DNA of 23,128 bases from contig JAUVKN010000017.1 of NCBI GenBank assembly GCA_030596245.1, forward strand, positions 1-23,128. Reading direction: 5' to 3'. The translations under genes and the position numbers were made by a program. Origin of the DNA: Bacteroidia bacterium (lineage in GTDB: Bacteria > Bacteroidota > Bacteroidia > Bacteroidales > GCA-2748055). The notes below the pieces were generated by a model that was not told the DNA's origin, did not search any database, and worked only from the letters and a program-made list of their open reading frames with translations. Positions 1 to 8,662 of the stretch are shown in pieces; positions within the stretch are counted from its first letter, which is position 1, and the number at the start of each line of letters is the position of its first letter.

Positions 1-38
1 GGAACTCCAAAGTTCGAGTATGTGAGGCTTTGAAAGGC

Positions 39-887
39 TTAATCGATGACCAGCGTATCGCGGATCACCTCAGCAGCAGTGAAATAACCAATGGCACCTT
101 CGGTAAGGTTGGTGCGGGCATTCCCGGGTAAAACATCAAAAACTCCCCCCCGCCAGTCGGTTTCAGAAAGGAGACCACGAAGAAACTCCTCATACTCCTT
201 TGAAACAGATTCTTTTTCCCTGAATACAATGGTACCGGGAGGAAATCTGACGTGCTCCTGATCGGGCGAGAAAATACGGTTCACATCCACACTATTAAGG
301 GTATAGTGGTAGATCAGGGCATGGTTTTCGTCATGGGCCAGGGTATCATAACCCGGTACATGGCTCCAGTCAAGTTCCATTCGAACAATGGCAGCTCCGT
401 TGTCGCTATTACTTATATATACTTCATATAGCAGGGGATTGGTCTGAACCGGAAAAGGTCGCATAAACTGAAAAGGGGTTACTGTGCGCATGAAGGCGAT
501 TGCTGTGATGAGTTTATCTCCATACCTGATCCTTAACTGATAACCTTTGTTCACCTCCCCGGCAAAATCGGGTGCGGTAAGGTAGGTACCCGGACTTAAG
601 GGATCTTCCCGCAAGGGATGGAGCATGCGACCATCATGGATCACCACCTCCGCTCCCACTACCGGTTCAGGATCTCCATTTAGTTCAAATACCGGCCATC
701 TAAGTTTTACTTCGTGCCGTTTTACCTCGTTGGTAATTTTTGCCTCAACCACGATCAGGTTCTCTTCCTGGTATTTCAGATCCCACTCGATTTTTTCGGT
801 ACACGATTGCATAAAGAGGACAACACCCAGCAGAAGCAGGATCCTGTGCAGGTTTTTTCGGTTGATATGGTAACAAAGCCTCTTCAT
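39..887 (-). CDS. DUF4249-type outer-membrane lipoprotein
   Basis: A 282-residue protein with a lipoprotein signal: a basic n-region, a hydrophobic stretch at residues 16-26, then a lipobox ending at Cys29 (FMQSC). After the Cys, the sequence TEKIEWDLKYQEENLIVVEA and the beta-rich remainder resemble DUF4249 proteins, which in Bacteroidota are usually encoded directly after a TonB-dependent receptor. It starts 3 bases after the receptor's stop codon, so it is almost certainly co-transcribed and perhaps translationally coupled. Inference: a surface or periplasm-facing lipoprotein partner of the receptor, filling the place SusD has in glycan systems. The substrate is unknown. It is the last gene of the sigma/FecR/receptor operon that is visible; only 38 bases lie beyond its stop, so a further gene cannot be excluded. 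Complete, with no sign of damage. Confidence 0.8.
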   Translation of the reverse strand: MKRLCYHINRKNLHRILLLLGVVLFMQSCTEKIEWDLKYQEENLIVVEAKITNEVKRHEVKLRWPVFELNGDPEPVVGAEVVIHDGRMLHPLREDPLSPGTYLTAPDFAGEVNKGYQLRIRYGDKLITAIAFMRTVTPFQFMRPFPVQTNPLLYEVYISNSDNGAAIVRMELDWSHVPGYDTLAHDENHALIYHYTLNSVDVNRIFSPDQEHVRFPPGTIVFREKESVSKEYEEFLRGLLSETDWRGGVFDVLPGNARTNLTEGAIGYFTAAEVIRDTLVID

Positions 888-890
888 GAC

Positions 891-3581
891 TTAAAACTTA
901 AAGTGGTAGCTGATGGAAGGAACAGCCCCATATAAATAGTACTGAGTCGAAACCAGCTCAGGATTTGAATATAAATCAACCGGAACCACATAATTTCCAT
1001 TGCCATCCTCTATTTTGTTGAAATGAAGTGCAACAGGATTCTTGCGGTTATAGAGGTTGAAGACGGAAAAGATAAGTTCATGCTGGAATCTCCGTTCGGG
1101 CTTACTCAGGTGCCAGTTCAACGCCACATCCAAACGGTGATAATCCGGTAGTCTGTCGTTGTTGCGTTCTGCATAAATAGGGACCTGATGGTTGTCATAA
1201 TAGTAAAATCCGGTAGGTGTGGTAAAGGGCGCACCGGTCATATATATAAAATTCCCGGTGAGTGTAAGGCTTCGGTTGAGCGACCAGGAGAGATAGAAAG
1301 AGACATCATGGGGACGGTCCGAATAGGCTGGATAGGCATTCCCTCCGTTAATCTCCTCTACATGAGTAATGGCCCGGGAGAAGGTATAAGAGAGCCAACC
1401 GCTTAGTTTGCCATACTCCTTGTTCAGGATCATCTCTATTCCGTATCCAACTCCATCTCCAAACCTCAGTTCATACTCCACCAGCGGATTCATAAGCATC
1501 CGGGCATGATCGCGGTAATCGATGAGGTTTCTCATATGCTTATAATAAGCTTCAACATCAAAGCTGAGACCAGAGATATGGAACCTGTGGGTATACCCCA
1601 GGGTAACCTGATCGGCCAATTGGGGTTTCACATTGGGACCAGCAGGGAGCCACACCTCCAGAGAGGTAAAGGGACTGATGGAGTTGGTGATCAGATACTG
1701 GAACTGGCTTGTACGGCTATAGCTTAATTTGAAGATATGGCGGATTCCAGGCTGATAGATCATACTAAGCCTCGGGTCCATGGTGAGGGATTGGTGGTAT
1801 ACTTTGTCTGCCGGGTACTCCATGATCGCAAGGCTGTCCCGGACAAAATCTCCCCCGGTGGAGGGCACAATATCATATTCTGTGGCCGGTCCCACATTCT
1901 GCCAGGCTGTGAGCCTTAGTCCTGTCCTGATGGAAAGTTTATTATTGATGATAAACTGGTCTGACAGATAAAATGCATATTCACGGGTATGTTTGATGGA
2001 GAGGTCCAATCCGGGATCAAACTCCACTCCGCCATGGTACAGGTTCCCTGGGTTATGAAAATGCAGAGCTGACAGTAAACCAAACCTGAGCGTGTTGTCG
2101 GGCTTCAGGTACCATGTGAAATCATACTTCAGAGTTACATTGTCGATGTGAGAATTCCAGTAGTCGTTGTTCTCAATATTGTAATTCAGGTAGTAGTCGT
2201 AGCGAGAACCCAGCAGGGTAAGGTTGGAGAAAAGTCTGTTGGAATAGAGGTGATTCCATCGGAGGGTGGAGGTACTGTTTTGCCAGTTGATCCCTGAAGA
2301 AATCTCACTGTTATTCTGTTGCTCAAAATTATCCACCCCCCTGTACATGGAAAAAAACACCCTGTTCTTCGGGTTTATATTATAATTGAGTTTCAGGTGG
2401 AAGTCTGAAAAATGAAGGTCATTGATCTTTTCATTGAATTTCTGCAACGGCCTTGTAATGTAAGAGCGCCGGCCCGATACAAAAAAGGAGATGTGTTCTT
2501 TCCAGATGGGTCCCTCCAGTGAGAGCCGGGAGGAGAGCAATCCAACACTGCCATCCATCCCGAACTGGTTCATGTTCCCATCTTTGGTCCGGATATCAAT
2601 CAGCGAAGAGAGTCTTCCCCCGTAATTGGCCGGGAAGTCACCTTTATAGATCTTCACATCCTTCACTGCATCGGGTACGATGGTACTAAAAAATCCCAGC
2701 AGGTGGGTGGGATTGTACACCGGGGCTTCATCGATGGTGATCATATTCTGGTCCCTGCCTCCCCCCCTCACATAGAAAATGGTGGAACCATCACCAAAAA
2801 ACTTAATACCGGGAATGGCCGCCAGAGATTTGATCACATCTTTCTCTCCGAACAGGGCTGGCATCTTCCGGACCGACTCCGGATTGATCCGGTCTTCCGA
2901 ACTCCTGGATGTGCGAATAATATTATCTTGATCATTGGAATAGATGGTTACCTCACTCAATCGAGCCACATCTTTTACCATGGTAAAATGAACCGTCTGG
3001 TTACTCTTTCCGTTTACCGGAATAACCATGAACTCATATCCCACATAGGAACAGAAAAGCTCTTCCACCTCCCTCTTCATGGTAAGGGAGTAGAACCCAT
3101 AATTATTGGTAATGGTACCTTCCGCTCCACCAGGGATAGAGATCGTTGCACCAATGAGGATCTCACCGCTCCGGGAATCCTTTACATATCCGCTGATGGT
3201 GAATTGCACCGGAGCATCATCCGTACCCGGAACATTCACGGCAGCCTTCATCTCAACCTTCAGGCGCCTTGCCTTTTTTAATACAATCTGGCGCTCCACA
3301 ACCTCAAACCTTACTTTACGGTCTGCGAACACCACAGCCATTGCAGAGTCAAGTGCAATGTCAATTACATGAATTGACACCGGTTCCTCATCGTCGATGA
3401 GCCTGGGGCTGTATGAAAAACTCAGACCCGTCTGCTCCTCAATCCCGTCCAGAACCTCCCTTAAAGGTCTGTTTTCAAACTGAAGGGTAATGAGCATATC
3501 CCTCTCCTGACCCATCGCAATGCAGGAGAAGATTTGCAAAAAAAGCAACAGAAAGAATATTTTTAGCCCGGATCCTGCCAT
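891..3581 (-). CDS. TonB-dependent receptor/transducer with STN and carboxypeptidase-like N-terminal domains
   Basis: An 896-residue outer-membrane receptor. Residues 1-24 are a signal peptide (KIFFLLLFLQIFSCIAMGQ). Residues about 28-103 form an STN domain (LITLQFENRPLREVLDGIE), the module that contacts FecR in surface signalling. Residues about 125-215 are a carboxypeptidase-regulatory-like domain (ISGYVKDSRSGEILIGATIS). The plug follows at about 230-335, with motifs VRGGGRDQNMITIDEAPVYN and GDFPANYGGRLSSLIDIRT. The rest is a beta-barrel ending in an aromatic residue (YHFKF). Lying downstream of ECF sigma and FecR genes, it is probably a signalling transducer as well as an importer: ligand binding would relieve FecR control of the sigma factor. 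The ligand is unknown; no cysteine-rich, carbohydrate-specific or siderophore-specific neighbour is visible. The start is the ATG at 3581, 8 bases after the fecR stop, and is followed at once by the signal peptide. Confidence 0.93.
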   Translation of the reverse strand: MAGSGLKIFFLLLFLQIFSCIAMGQERDMLITLQFENRPLREVLDGIEEQTGLSFSYSPRLIDDEEPVSIHVIDIALDSAMAVVFADRKVRFEVVERQIVLKKARRLKVEMKAAVNVPGTDDAPVQFTISGYVKDSRSGEILIGATISIPGGAEGTITNNYGFYSLTMKREVEELFCSYVGYEFMVIPVNGKSNQTVHFTMVKDVARLSEVTIYSNDQDNIIRTSRSSEDRINPESVRKMPALFGEKDVIKSLAAIPGIKFFGDGSTIFYVRGGGRDQNMITIDEAPVYNPTHLLGFFSTIVPDAVKDVKIYKGDFPANYGGRLSSLIDIRTKDGNMNQFGMDGSVGLLSSRLSLEGPIWKEHISFFVSGRRSYITRPLQKFNEKINDLHFSDFHLKLNYNINPKNRVFFSMYRGVDNFEQQNNSEISSGINWQNSTSTLRWNHLYSNRLFSNLTLLGSRYDYYLNYNIENNDYWNSHIDNVTLKYDFTWYLKPDNTLRFGLLSALHFHNPGNLYHGGVEFDPGLDLSIKHTREYAFYLSDQFIINNKLSIRTGLRLTAWQNVGPATEYDIVPSTGGDFVRDSLAIMEYPADKVYHQSLTMDPRLSMIYQPGIRHIFKLSYSRTSQFQYLITNSISPFTSLEVWLPAGPNVKPQLADQVTLGYTHRFHISGLSFDVEAYYKHMRNLIDYRDHARMLMNPLVEYELRFGDGVGYGIEMILNKEYGKLSGWLSYTFSRAITHVEEINGGNAYPAYSDRPHDVSFYLSWSLNRSLTLTGNFIYMTGAPFTTPTGFYYYDNHQVPIYAERNNDRLPDYHRLDVALNWHLSKPERRFQHELIFSVFNLYNRKNPVALHFNKIEDGNGNYVVPVDLYSNPELVSTQYYLYGAVPSISYHFKF

Positions 3582-3589
3582 GCAACAAT

Positions 3590-4603
3590 CTAGTCTTCAC
3601 AACCTGGTCCATCCAGCCTGATCTCATCCCCACTGCGTGTAATTTCAAGGTCAAGGGTCAATTCCAGCACATTCAGGACTGCCTCAAGCGTTTGATCCCG
3701 AAAAGTAACTGTAATGGGACATGAAGCCAACTCCTGGTTCACAATCACCAGGTTGGTATTATAAATCCTATTGACCAGCTCAGTCACTTCCTCTAATGAA
3801 GAGCTGTCAAAATAAAGTTCCCTGGTTTTCCATGAGATCTTATTGGGATTGGAGGATGGAATCAATTTCAGCTCTTTGTTATTCTTGTTATATGTTCCAC
3901 TGTTCCCGGCCCTGAGGACAATTTGTTCCTGCTGGTCCAGTTTGGCGGTAAGAGCCACTACACCACTTTCTACAGTAATCTCCACCGCAGCATTTTCCTT
4001 ATAGGCATTCACATTGAAACTGGTTCCCAACACTTCCACCATGGCACTGCCTGCATCTATCTTAAAGGGCCTGGATGGGTCCCCGGACACATCAAACCAC
4101 GCTTCACCTGCCAGGTAGACATTGCGCTCAGATTCCGAAAATTTCTTCTTATACCTGATCCTGGAGTACCTGTTCAACATCACGAGGGTTCCATCCTCAA
4201 GAAGCACTTCCACCGGTTCATTTTCTGCAACAACCTTTTCAGTACCTGCCACCCGGGTAGCATAGATCCAGGCAAATGCAAAGAGAAGTCCCACCACCAG
4301 GGCTGCAGCAATCCGGTATGAATAAAAAAGCAAAGAGCGCGATGATGCATTGCGGGTTTCAATCCCCGGCAACTTCTCTTTCATCAAATCCCATTCGGAA
4401 TCCAGGTCATAGGATCTCCGGTCAGCTACCGATCCTGCCGAATCCCAGATCTTCCGGTATTCATCCACCCGGGACTGCTTCTTCGGGTCCTGCCGCAACA
4501 TCTCCTGAAAATGTCGCTCCTCCCCGGGTGTTAACTCACCTGAAAGATGCCTGGTAACCAGGTTGTTAAAATCGCTATGTTGCTTTTCTTCTGACATACT
4601 CAT
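3590..4603 (-). CDS. FecR-family anti-sigma factor (FecR + DUF4974)
   Basis: An inner-membrane anti-sigma/sigma regulator. The cytoplasmic N-terminal part (residues 1-90) would hold the ECF sigma factor. One membrane helix lies at about 94-115 (YRIAAALVVGLLFAFAWIYA). The periplasmic part has the FecR domain (VEVLLEDGTLVMLNRYSRIR, then GEAWFDVSGDPSRPFKI) and a C-terminal DUF4974 (LYFDSSSLEEVTELVNRIYN), a Bacteroidota-type secretin/STN-like fold that would meet the receptor's STN domain. The ORF could extend to a GTG at 4612. I prefer the ATG at 4603 (MSMSEEK), with another ATG at 4597 as the alternative; no clear Shine-Dalgarno site decides it. With the 4603 start the protein has 337 residues. 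The gene lies 48 bases after the sigma gene and 8 bases before the receptor. Confidence 0.92.
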   Translation of the reverse strand: MSMSEEKQHSDFNNLVTRHLSGELTPGEERHFQEMLRQDPKKQSRVDEYRKIWDSAGSVADRRSYDLDSEWDLMKEKLPGIETRNASSRSLLFYSYRIAAALVVGLLFAFAWIYATRVAGTEKVVAENEPVEVLLEDGTLVMLNRYSRIRYKKKFSESERNVYLAGEAWFDVSGDPSRPFKIDAGSAMVEVLGTSFNVNAYKENAAVEITVESGVVALTAKLDQQEQIVLRAGNSGTYNKNNKELKLIPSSNPNKISWKTRELYFDSSSLEEVTELVNRIYNTNLVIVNQELASCPITVTFRDQTLEAVLNVLELTLDLEITRSGDEIRLDGPGCED

Positions 4604-4651
4604 CTGTAACACACTTCAAACCTCAAATACCCCTATATAAAACTTACCTTT

Positions 4652-5212
4652 TTAATTAAGTGTTTGCATGACCAACCACAACAGAAGGGTCATGTATTTC
4701 AACAGTTTCTCCCTCAGTATTTTCAACGCTTTGGACATCTGATTTTCAACTGTTTTAATTGATATCTCCAATTGCGCAGCTATCTCACTGTATTTCAATC
4801 CATCGAACCTGTTCAATTCAAAGATCTGCCGGCACTTCTCCGGCAGGGCTTGCAGGACCCCATTGATCTTTTCTTCCAGCTCCATGGATTCAATCTGTGC
4901 ACTCACATCCCAATCACCTGCCTTGTCGGGGAGCTCTTCAAAAGAGAATTTTTTTCGGTCCCTGATCACATTCAGGCTTCGATTATGTACCGAAGTAAAC
5001 AGGTATGACTTGAGTGAAGTGGAGAGATCGATCTCTTCCCGTTTCTCCCATAGACTGACAAATACTTTCTGCACCACCTCCCTTGCATCATCCTCATCCA
5101 CAAGGATTTTTCGGGCAAAAGAGATCAGGGGAGGAAAGTACTCTCTGAAAAGTTTCTCAAAGGAATCTTTGTCCATCCTCTCATCCGGATCCAGTCTCTT
5201 CTCAATGGTCAT
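4652..5212 (-). CDS. ECF RNA polymerase sigma-70 factor
   Basis: A 186-residue ECF sigma factor of the Bacteroidota type. Region 2 is at about 15-85 (FEKLFREYFPPLISFARKIL, then DEDDAREVVQKVFVSLWEKR), containing the helices that bind the -10 element and core polymerase. Region 4 is at about 115-170 (LPEKCRQIFELNRFDGLKYS, then IAAQLEISIKTVENQMSKAL), a helix-turn-helix reading the -35 element. It would direct transcription of the downstream receptor and lipoprotein genes when released by FecR. It is first in the operon, divergent from plsC across a 200-base gap. The ATG at 5212 is used. The internal ATG at 5176 (MDKDSFEKLF) starts closer to where family members usually begin and is a credible alternative. 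No convincing promoter was found upstream. Confidence 0.93.
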   Translation of the reverse strand: MTIEKRLDPDERMDKDSFEKLFREYFPPLISFARKILVDEDDAREVVQKVFVSLWEKREEIDLSTSLKSYLFTSVHNRSLNVIRDRKKFSFEELPDKAGDWDVSAQIESMELEEKINGVLQALPEKCRQIFELNRFDGLKYSEIAAQLEISIKTVENQMSKALKILREKLLKYMTLLLWLVMQTLN

Positions 5213-5412
5213 ACTGCGCTAAAGATAGAGAAATCCACAAAGAGATTTAACCAATTTATTCAACAGTCGCTATACCTGGAAAGAGAGGCACCTCTCGGCT
5301 ACTATAACAGGGCTGATTTGGGGCATCTGGTGGAAATCGCTTTCAAAAATAGTGAAATATCGATGCAATCGTTAATTCATTATTCGTATTTTCGGTCACA
5401 AAATCCGGAATT
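5213..5412. other. Divergent intergenic region (sigma factor / plsC)
   Basis: Two hundred bases between divergent genes, the largest gene-free stretch here. It must carry both promoters. On the plus strand, TATTTTCG at 5387-5394 is one base off the Bacteroidota -7 consensus TAnnTTTG and sits 18 bases before the plsC ATG, but no good -33 TTG is placed correctly. A short inverted repeat with 6-base arms (GAGAGG/CCTCTC, 5283-5296, 2-base centre) is visible. No ORF with coding character and no RNA gene was recognised. Confidence 0.4.
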
Positions 5413-6171
5413 ATGAGGTCATTTCTATTGAAGGCATATTCCATCATGGCATGGATTACCATGGTCATAACATCCCTTATCATCACCCCAATTTTCCTCC
5501 TGGTGTGGGTGAGCACTTTCTGGTGGGACAGGCGAAGAGTGGCAACGCATATGATGGCAACCTTCTGGGCGTGGCACTATCAGTCCCTGATCCCATTCTG
5601 GAAACTGAGCCTTGAGGGTAGAAAGAAGATCCCCTGGAACCGTCCGGTCGTGATGGTGGCCAACCATCGTTCTCTTATTGATATTCTGGCCCTGAATAAG
5701 CTGCGAAGGCCTTTTAAATGGACTTCAAAATCTGAGAATTTCAAACTCCCATTTGTAGGCATGGTGCTTTCTCTGACCAACTCGGTAAGGATTCGCCGTG
5801 AATCCATGCGGTCGGGCTTACAGTTCCTTTCACAGGCTGAATCCGAAATGAAAAAAGGATCTTCCATCATGATTTTTCCTGAAGGAACACGTTCCAAAAC
5901 CACCACCATGAGGCCATTCAAGGAGGGTGCTTTCAAGCTTGCAAAAAAGATGGGAAGCGGGATCATTCCCATTGTCCACATCGGTTCGGAAAATACCTTT
6001 AACAAAGGTTCCTGGGTATTAAAAGGGAGGGCTCATATCCACATCCGGGTCCTGGATGAAATCCCTGTCAGTGAGGTGAAAAACTTAGAGGTAAAAGCAC
6101 TTATGGATCTGGTCAGGGAACGTATGGAAACGGGACTTGCACAGCTGGAACAGGAAAAAGAAGGTAGATGA
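5413..6171 (+). CDS. plsC: 1-acyl-sn-glycerol-3-phosphate acyltransferase (PlsC family)
   Basis: A 252-residue membrane-bound acyltransferase that would add the second acyl chain to lysophosphatidate to give phosphatidate, in phospholipid synthesis. A strongly hydrophobic N-terminal segment at about 10-38 anchors it in the inner membrane. The catalytic HX4D motif is NHRSLID (His85, Asp90). The phosphate-binding motif FPEGTR is at about 155-160, followed by SKTTTMRPFKEGAFKLAKK, a normal block III/IV arrangement. Length is typical of the family. The stop overlaps the next start as ATGA (6168-6171), so the two are probably translationally coupled. An acyltransferase acting on another lysolipid or aminolipid cannot be excluded, because family members look alike. 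Confidence 0.88.
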   Translation: MRSFLLKAYSIMAWITMVITSLIITPIFLLVWVSTFWWDRRRVATHMMATFWAWHYQSLIPFWKLSLEGRKKIPWNRPVVMVANHRSLIDILALNKLRRPFKWTSKSENFKLPFVGMVLSLTNSVRIRRESMRSGLQFLSQAESEMKKGSSIMIFPEGTRSKTTTMRPFKEGAFKLAKKMGSGIIPIVHIGSENTFNKGSWVLKGRAHIHIRVLDEIPVSEVKNLEVKALMDLVRERMETGLAQLEQEKEGR

Positions 6172-6662
6172 AAAACCAGAGACAGATCCTCCGGCGCATG
6201 GGCTATATTCGTGATCAGGAAGGGATCATGAACCGGTACATTCGTGAAAAAATGCACTGGGACCAGCACCTTGAGAAAACAAGGGAATTCATCAATGGTT
6301 CTTTCAGTGACAAATCCATTGAAACTGTTGCTGTACTGGGTAGCGGATGGCTGCTGGATATTATATTGTGTGAATTCCTGGAAAAACATGGCTATTTTCA
6401 ACAGGAATCCCCGGACCATTTCAGGTCAGTGATCCAGACATTCCACCTGGAGTGGATCACTCATACCCCAGGATGCCTTGTGACCGATACCGTTGAAATA
6501 AACAAAGACAACAGGGGCAACGAAACATTCAAATCTTTGCTATACACCGATTTACCTAAGGGTCTCCGCACCGACAGATGGAGTTGGGATTTTGACACCC
6601 ACGGTGCTTACCAGTCTGGAACCCGCACCCGTATGGATGTACAGGCCGTTGAATGGATCTGA
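6168..6662 (+). CDS. Uncharacterised protein, apparently an internally deleted Rossmann-type (methyltransferase-like) protein
   Basis: A 164-residue protein of unknown function, start-coupled to plsC (ATGA overlap). The N-terminal part (1-50) is basic and helical. A beta strand and glycine motif follow at 53-65 (VAVLGSGWLLDI), which looks like the start of a nucleotide- or SAM-binding Rossmann fold. Straight after this (about residue 66) the sequence passes to a helix (LCEFLEKHGYF) and a C-terminal beta-rich part ending WSWDFDTHGAYQSGTRTRMD. The rest of a Rossmann domain, about 100 residues with the acidic strand-2 end and later strands, is absent. From memory of the family layout I infer an in-frame internal deletion that keeps both ends. 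The reading frame is open throughout. If the inference is right the protein is unlikely to keep cofactor binding. It could instead be an intact small protein. Confidence 0.5.
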   Translation: MKNQRQILRRMGYIRDQEGIMNRYIREKMHWDQHLEKTREFINGSFSDKSIETVAVLGSGWLLDIILCEFLEKHGYFQQESPDHFRSVIQTFHLEWITHTPGCLVTDTVEINKDNRGNETFKSLLYTDLPKGLRTDRWSWDFDTHGAYQSGTRTRMDVQAVEWI

Positions 6663-6672
6663 AAACCTTCAT

Positions 6673-6707
6673 TTTTCAACCGCTTTTTAAGAGTTTTATG
6701 TTGAAAA
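6673..6707. repeat. Inverted repeat after the 6168-6662 gene
   Basis: Perfect 8-base arms TTTTCAAC (6673-6680) and GTTGAAAA (6700-6707) around a 19-base loop, in the gap between the short protein gene and parE. It could act as a weak stem-loop at the transcript end, but the stem is AT-rich and no T-run follows it, so it is not a standard intrinsic terminator. Confidence 0.3.
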
Positions 6708-6736
6708 CTGGCTGATGCCAGGCCCATACTTTTGGT

Positions 6737-6744
6737 TATATTTG
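6737..6744 (+). promoter_or_regulatory. Putative Bacteroidota -7 box upstream of parE
   Basis: TATATTTG matches the Bacteroidota -7 consensus TAnnTTTG exactly. It lies 65 bases before the preferred parE ATG (6810). No clear TTG is seen at the -33 spacing, so the call rests on one element. The box falls inside the longest possible parE reading frame (a TTG at 6732), which supports starting the protein at 6810. Confidence 0.45.
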
Positions 6745-6809
6745 TGCAGTTGCCGGAATTTTCAAACCGGCACATTTTAAAGGCGTTTTCGCCTTACGGA
6801 GAGATTGAT

Positions 6810-8648
6810 ATGACGGCGAATTATTCAGAAGAAACCATCCGGACCTTAGATTGGAAAGAGCACATCCGAAAGCGTCCGGGAATGTATATTGGGAAGCTGG
6901 GCGACGGCTCCTCCCCCGATGATGGTATTTACGTCCTTTTGAAGGAGGTCATCGACAACTGCATCGATGAATATATGATGGGATTTGGCAAAACCATTGA
7001 GGTGGCCATTGACGAATACCGGGTCAGTATCCGCGACTATGGAAGAGGTGTGCCTCTTGGAAAAGTAGTGGATGTTGCATCCAAAATGAACACAGGTGCC
7101 AAGTACGATTCCAAGGTATTTAAAAAATCAGTAGGCCTTAATGGGGTTGGGATCAAGGCTGTCAATGCACTCTCGTCCAGTTTCACCATTAACTCCTTCA
7201 GGGAGGGGAAAGTTAAATCTGCCGATTTCAGTGAGGGAGAAATCCTAAAGAGCCATCCCCAGAAAAACTCATCGGAAAAAAACGGCACAGAGATTTTCTT
7301 CGAACCCGATCCCATCATGTTTGGGAAGTTCAACTTTATTGATGAGTACATCGAAGCCATGCTTCGAAACTATACCTACCTCAACACCGGTCTGACCATT
7401 GTATATAACGGGCAGAAGTTTATTTCCAAAAACGGATTGCTGGACCTGTTACAAGAGAATATGAGCGGTGAGGGACTCTACCCCATTATTCATTTAAAGA
7501 ACGGGGACATCGAGGTGGCCATCACCCATGGAAACCAGTACGGAGAAGAGTATTTCAGTTTCGTAAACGGACAGCACACCATACAGGGCGGTACACACCA
7601 GATAGCTTACAAGGAAGCTTTGATCAAGACCATTAGGGATTTCTACAAAAAGGATTTTGACGCTTCTGATATTCGCTCCTCCATCATCGCTGCCATCAGT
7701 ATCAAGGTTGAGGAGCCCATATTTGAATCCCAGACCAAAACCAAACTGGGTTCAAAAGACATTGGACCGAAAGGGCCCTCGGTAAGGAACTTCATTATGA
7801 ACTTTCTTACAACCAAGCTGGATGATTACCTTCATAAACACGGCGAATCGGCACACATCCTCCTGAAAAAGATCCAGGAATCGGAGAAGGAGCGGAAAGC
7901 CATCTCGGGTATTAAGAAACTGGCCAGGGAAAGGGCCAAGAAAGCCAACCTGCATAATAAGAAGCTGCGTGACTGCCGTGTCCATTACAATGGAAAAGAT
8001 GAAAGAAAAAATGAATCCACCCTCTTTATTACCGAGGGGGACTCGGCATCCGGATCTATTACCAAATCGAGGAATGTAGTTAGCCAGGCGGTTTTCAGCC
8101 TGCGGGGAAAACCACTTAACTCATTCGGACTCACCAAAAAGGTGGTGTATGAGAATGAAGAGTTTAACCTGCTCCAGGCAGCTCTAAATATCGAGGATGG
8201 ATTGGATGGCCTTAGGTACAAGAATGTGGTGGTTGCCACCGATGCAGATGTGGATGGCATGCACATCCGATTGCTGCTGCTAACTTTCTTTCTCCAGTTC
8301 TTCCCCAACCTGGTCCGCAACGGTCACCTTTACATTTTGCAAACACCCCTTTTCAGGGTCAGGAATAAAAAAGAGACCATCTACTGCTACTCACAGGAGG
8401 AGAAAACTGATGCCATTGAAACCCTGGGTAGAAATCCAGAGATCACCAGGTTCAAAGGATTGGGTGAGATCTCTCCTGATGAGTTCAAGCATTTTATCGG
8501 TCCCGATATTCGGCTACAACCCGTACGTCTGAAAAAGGATGACGACCTGAAAGATATTCTGACATTCTACATGGGCAAGAACACTCCTGAACGACAAGAA
8601 TTTATCATTAACAGGCTGAGGGTGGAAGAGGACCCGGTGGAGGTATAA
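6810..8648 (+). CDS. parE: DNA topoisomerase IV subunit B (ParE)
   Basis: The ATPase subunit of topoisomerase IV, which with ParC decatenates daughter chromosomes and relaxes supercoils. GHKL ATPase motifs: EVIDNCIDEY (Glu46, Asn50), DYGRGVP at about 77-82, and VGLNGVGIKAVNAL at about 108-121, with the QTKTKLGS transducer loop later. The TOPRIM domain has TEGDSASGSI at about 408 and ATDADVDGMH at about 476, giving the Mg-binding Glu and DxD. The reading frame runs up to a TTG at 6732. I use the ATG at 6810 because homology-like sequence begins there (MTANYSEETIRTLDWKEHIR), a GGAGAG lies just upstream, and a promoter-like box overlaps the extension. That gives 612 residues. GyrB is the alternative, but the parC immediately downstream and the lack of a GyrB-like insert favour ParE. 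Confidence 0.95.
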   Translation: MTANYSEETIRTLDWKEHIRKRPGMYIGKLGDGSSPDDGIYVLLKEVIDNCIDEYMMGFGKTIEVAIDEYRVSIRDYGRGVPLGKVVDVASKMNTGAKYDSKVFKKSVGLNGVGIKAVNALSSSFTINSFREGKVKSADFSEGEILKSHPQKNSSEKNGTEIFFEPDPIMFGKFNFIDEYIEAMLRNYTYLNTGLTIVYNGQKFISKNGLLDLLQENMSGEGLYPIIHLKNGDIEVAITHGNQYGEEYFSFVNGQHTIQGGTHQIAYKEALIKTIRDFYKKDFDASDIRSSIIAAISIKVEEPIFESQTKTKLGSKDIGPKGPSVRNFIMNFLTTKLDDYLHKHGESAHILLKKIQESEKERKAISGIKKLARERAKKANLHNKKLRDCRVHYNGKDERKNESTLFITEGDSASGSITKSRNVVSQAVFSLRGKPLNSFGLTKKVVYENEEFNLLQAALNIEDGLDGLRYKNVVVATDADVDGMHIRLLLLTFFLQFFPNLVRNGHLYILQTPLFRVRNKKETIYCYSQEEKTDAIETLGRNPEITRFKGLGEISPDEFKHFIGPDIRLQPVRLKKDDDLKDILTFYMGKNTPERQEFIINRLRVEEDPVEV

Positions 8649-8662
8649 CAGGAAGCTGGAAT

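Noticed and set aside
2703..3281. Antisense 192-codon open frame inside the receptor gene
   Set aside because: It lies wholly opposite a strongly supported receptor, has no recognisable domain and reads as a shadow frame.
5283..5296. Inverted repeat GAGAGG-CA-CCTCTC in the gap between the sigma and plsC genes, as an operator
   Set aside because: Only 6-base arms with a 2-base centre; such repeats arise by chance and nothing links it to a regulator.
6732..6809. TTG start giving ParE 26 more residues
   Set aside because: The extension has no family resemblance and overlaps a promoter-like box; the ATG at 6810 fits better.
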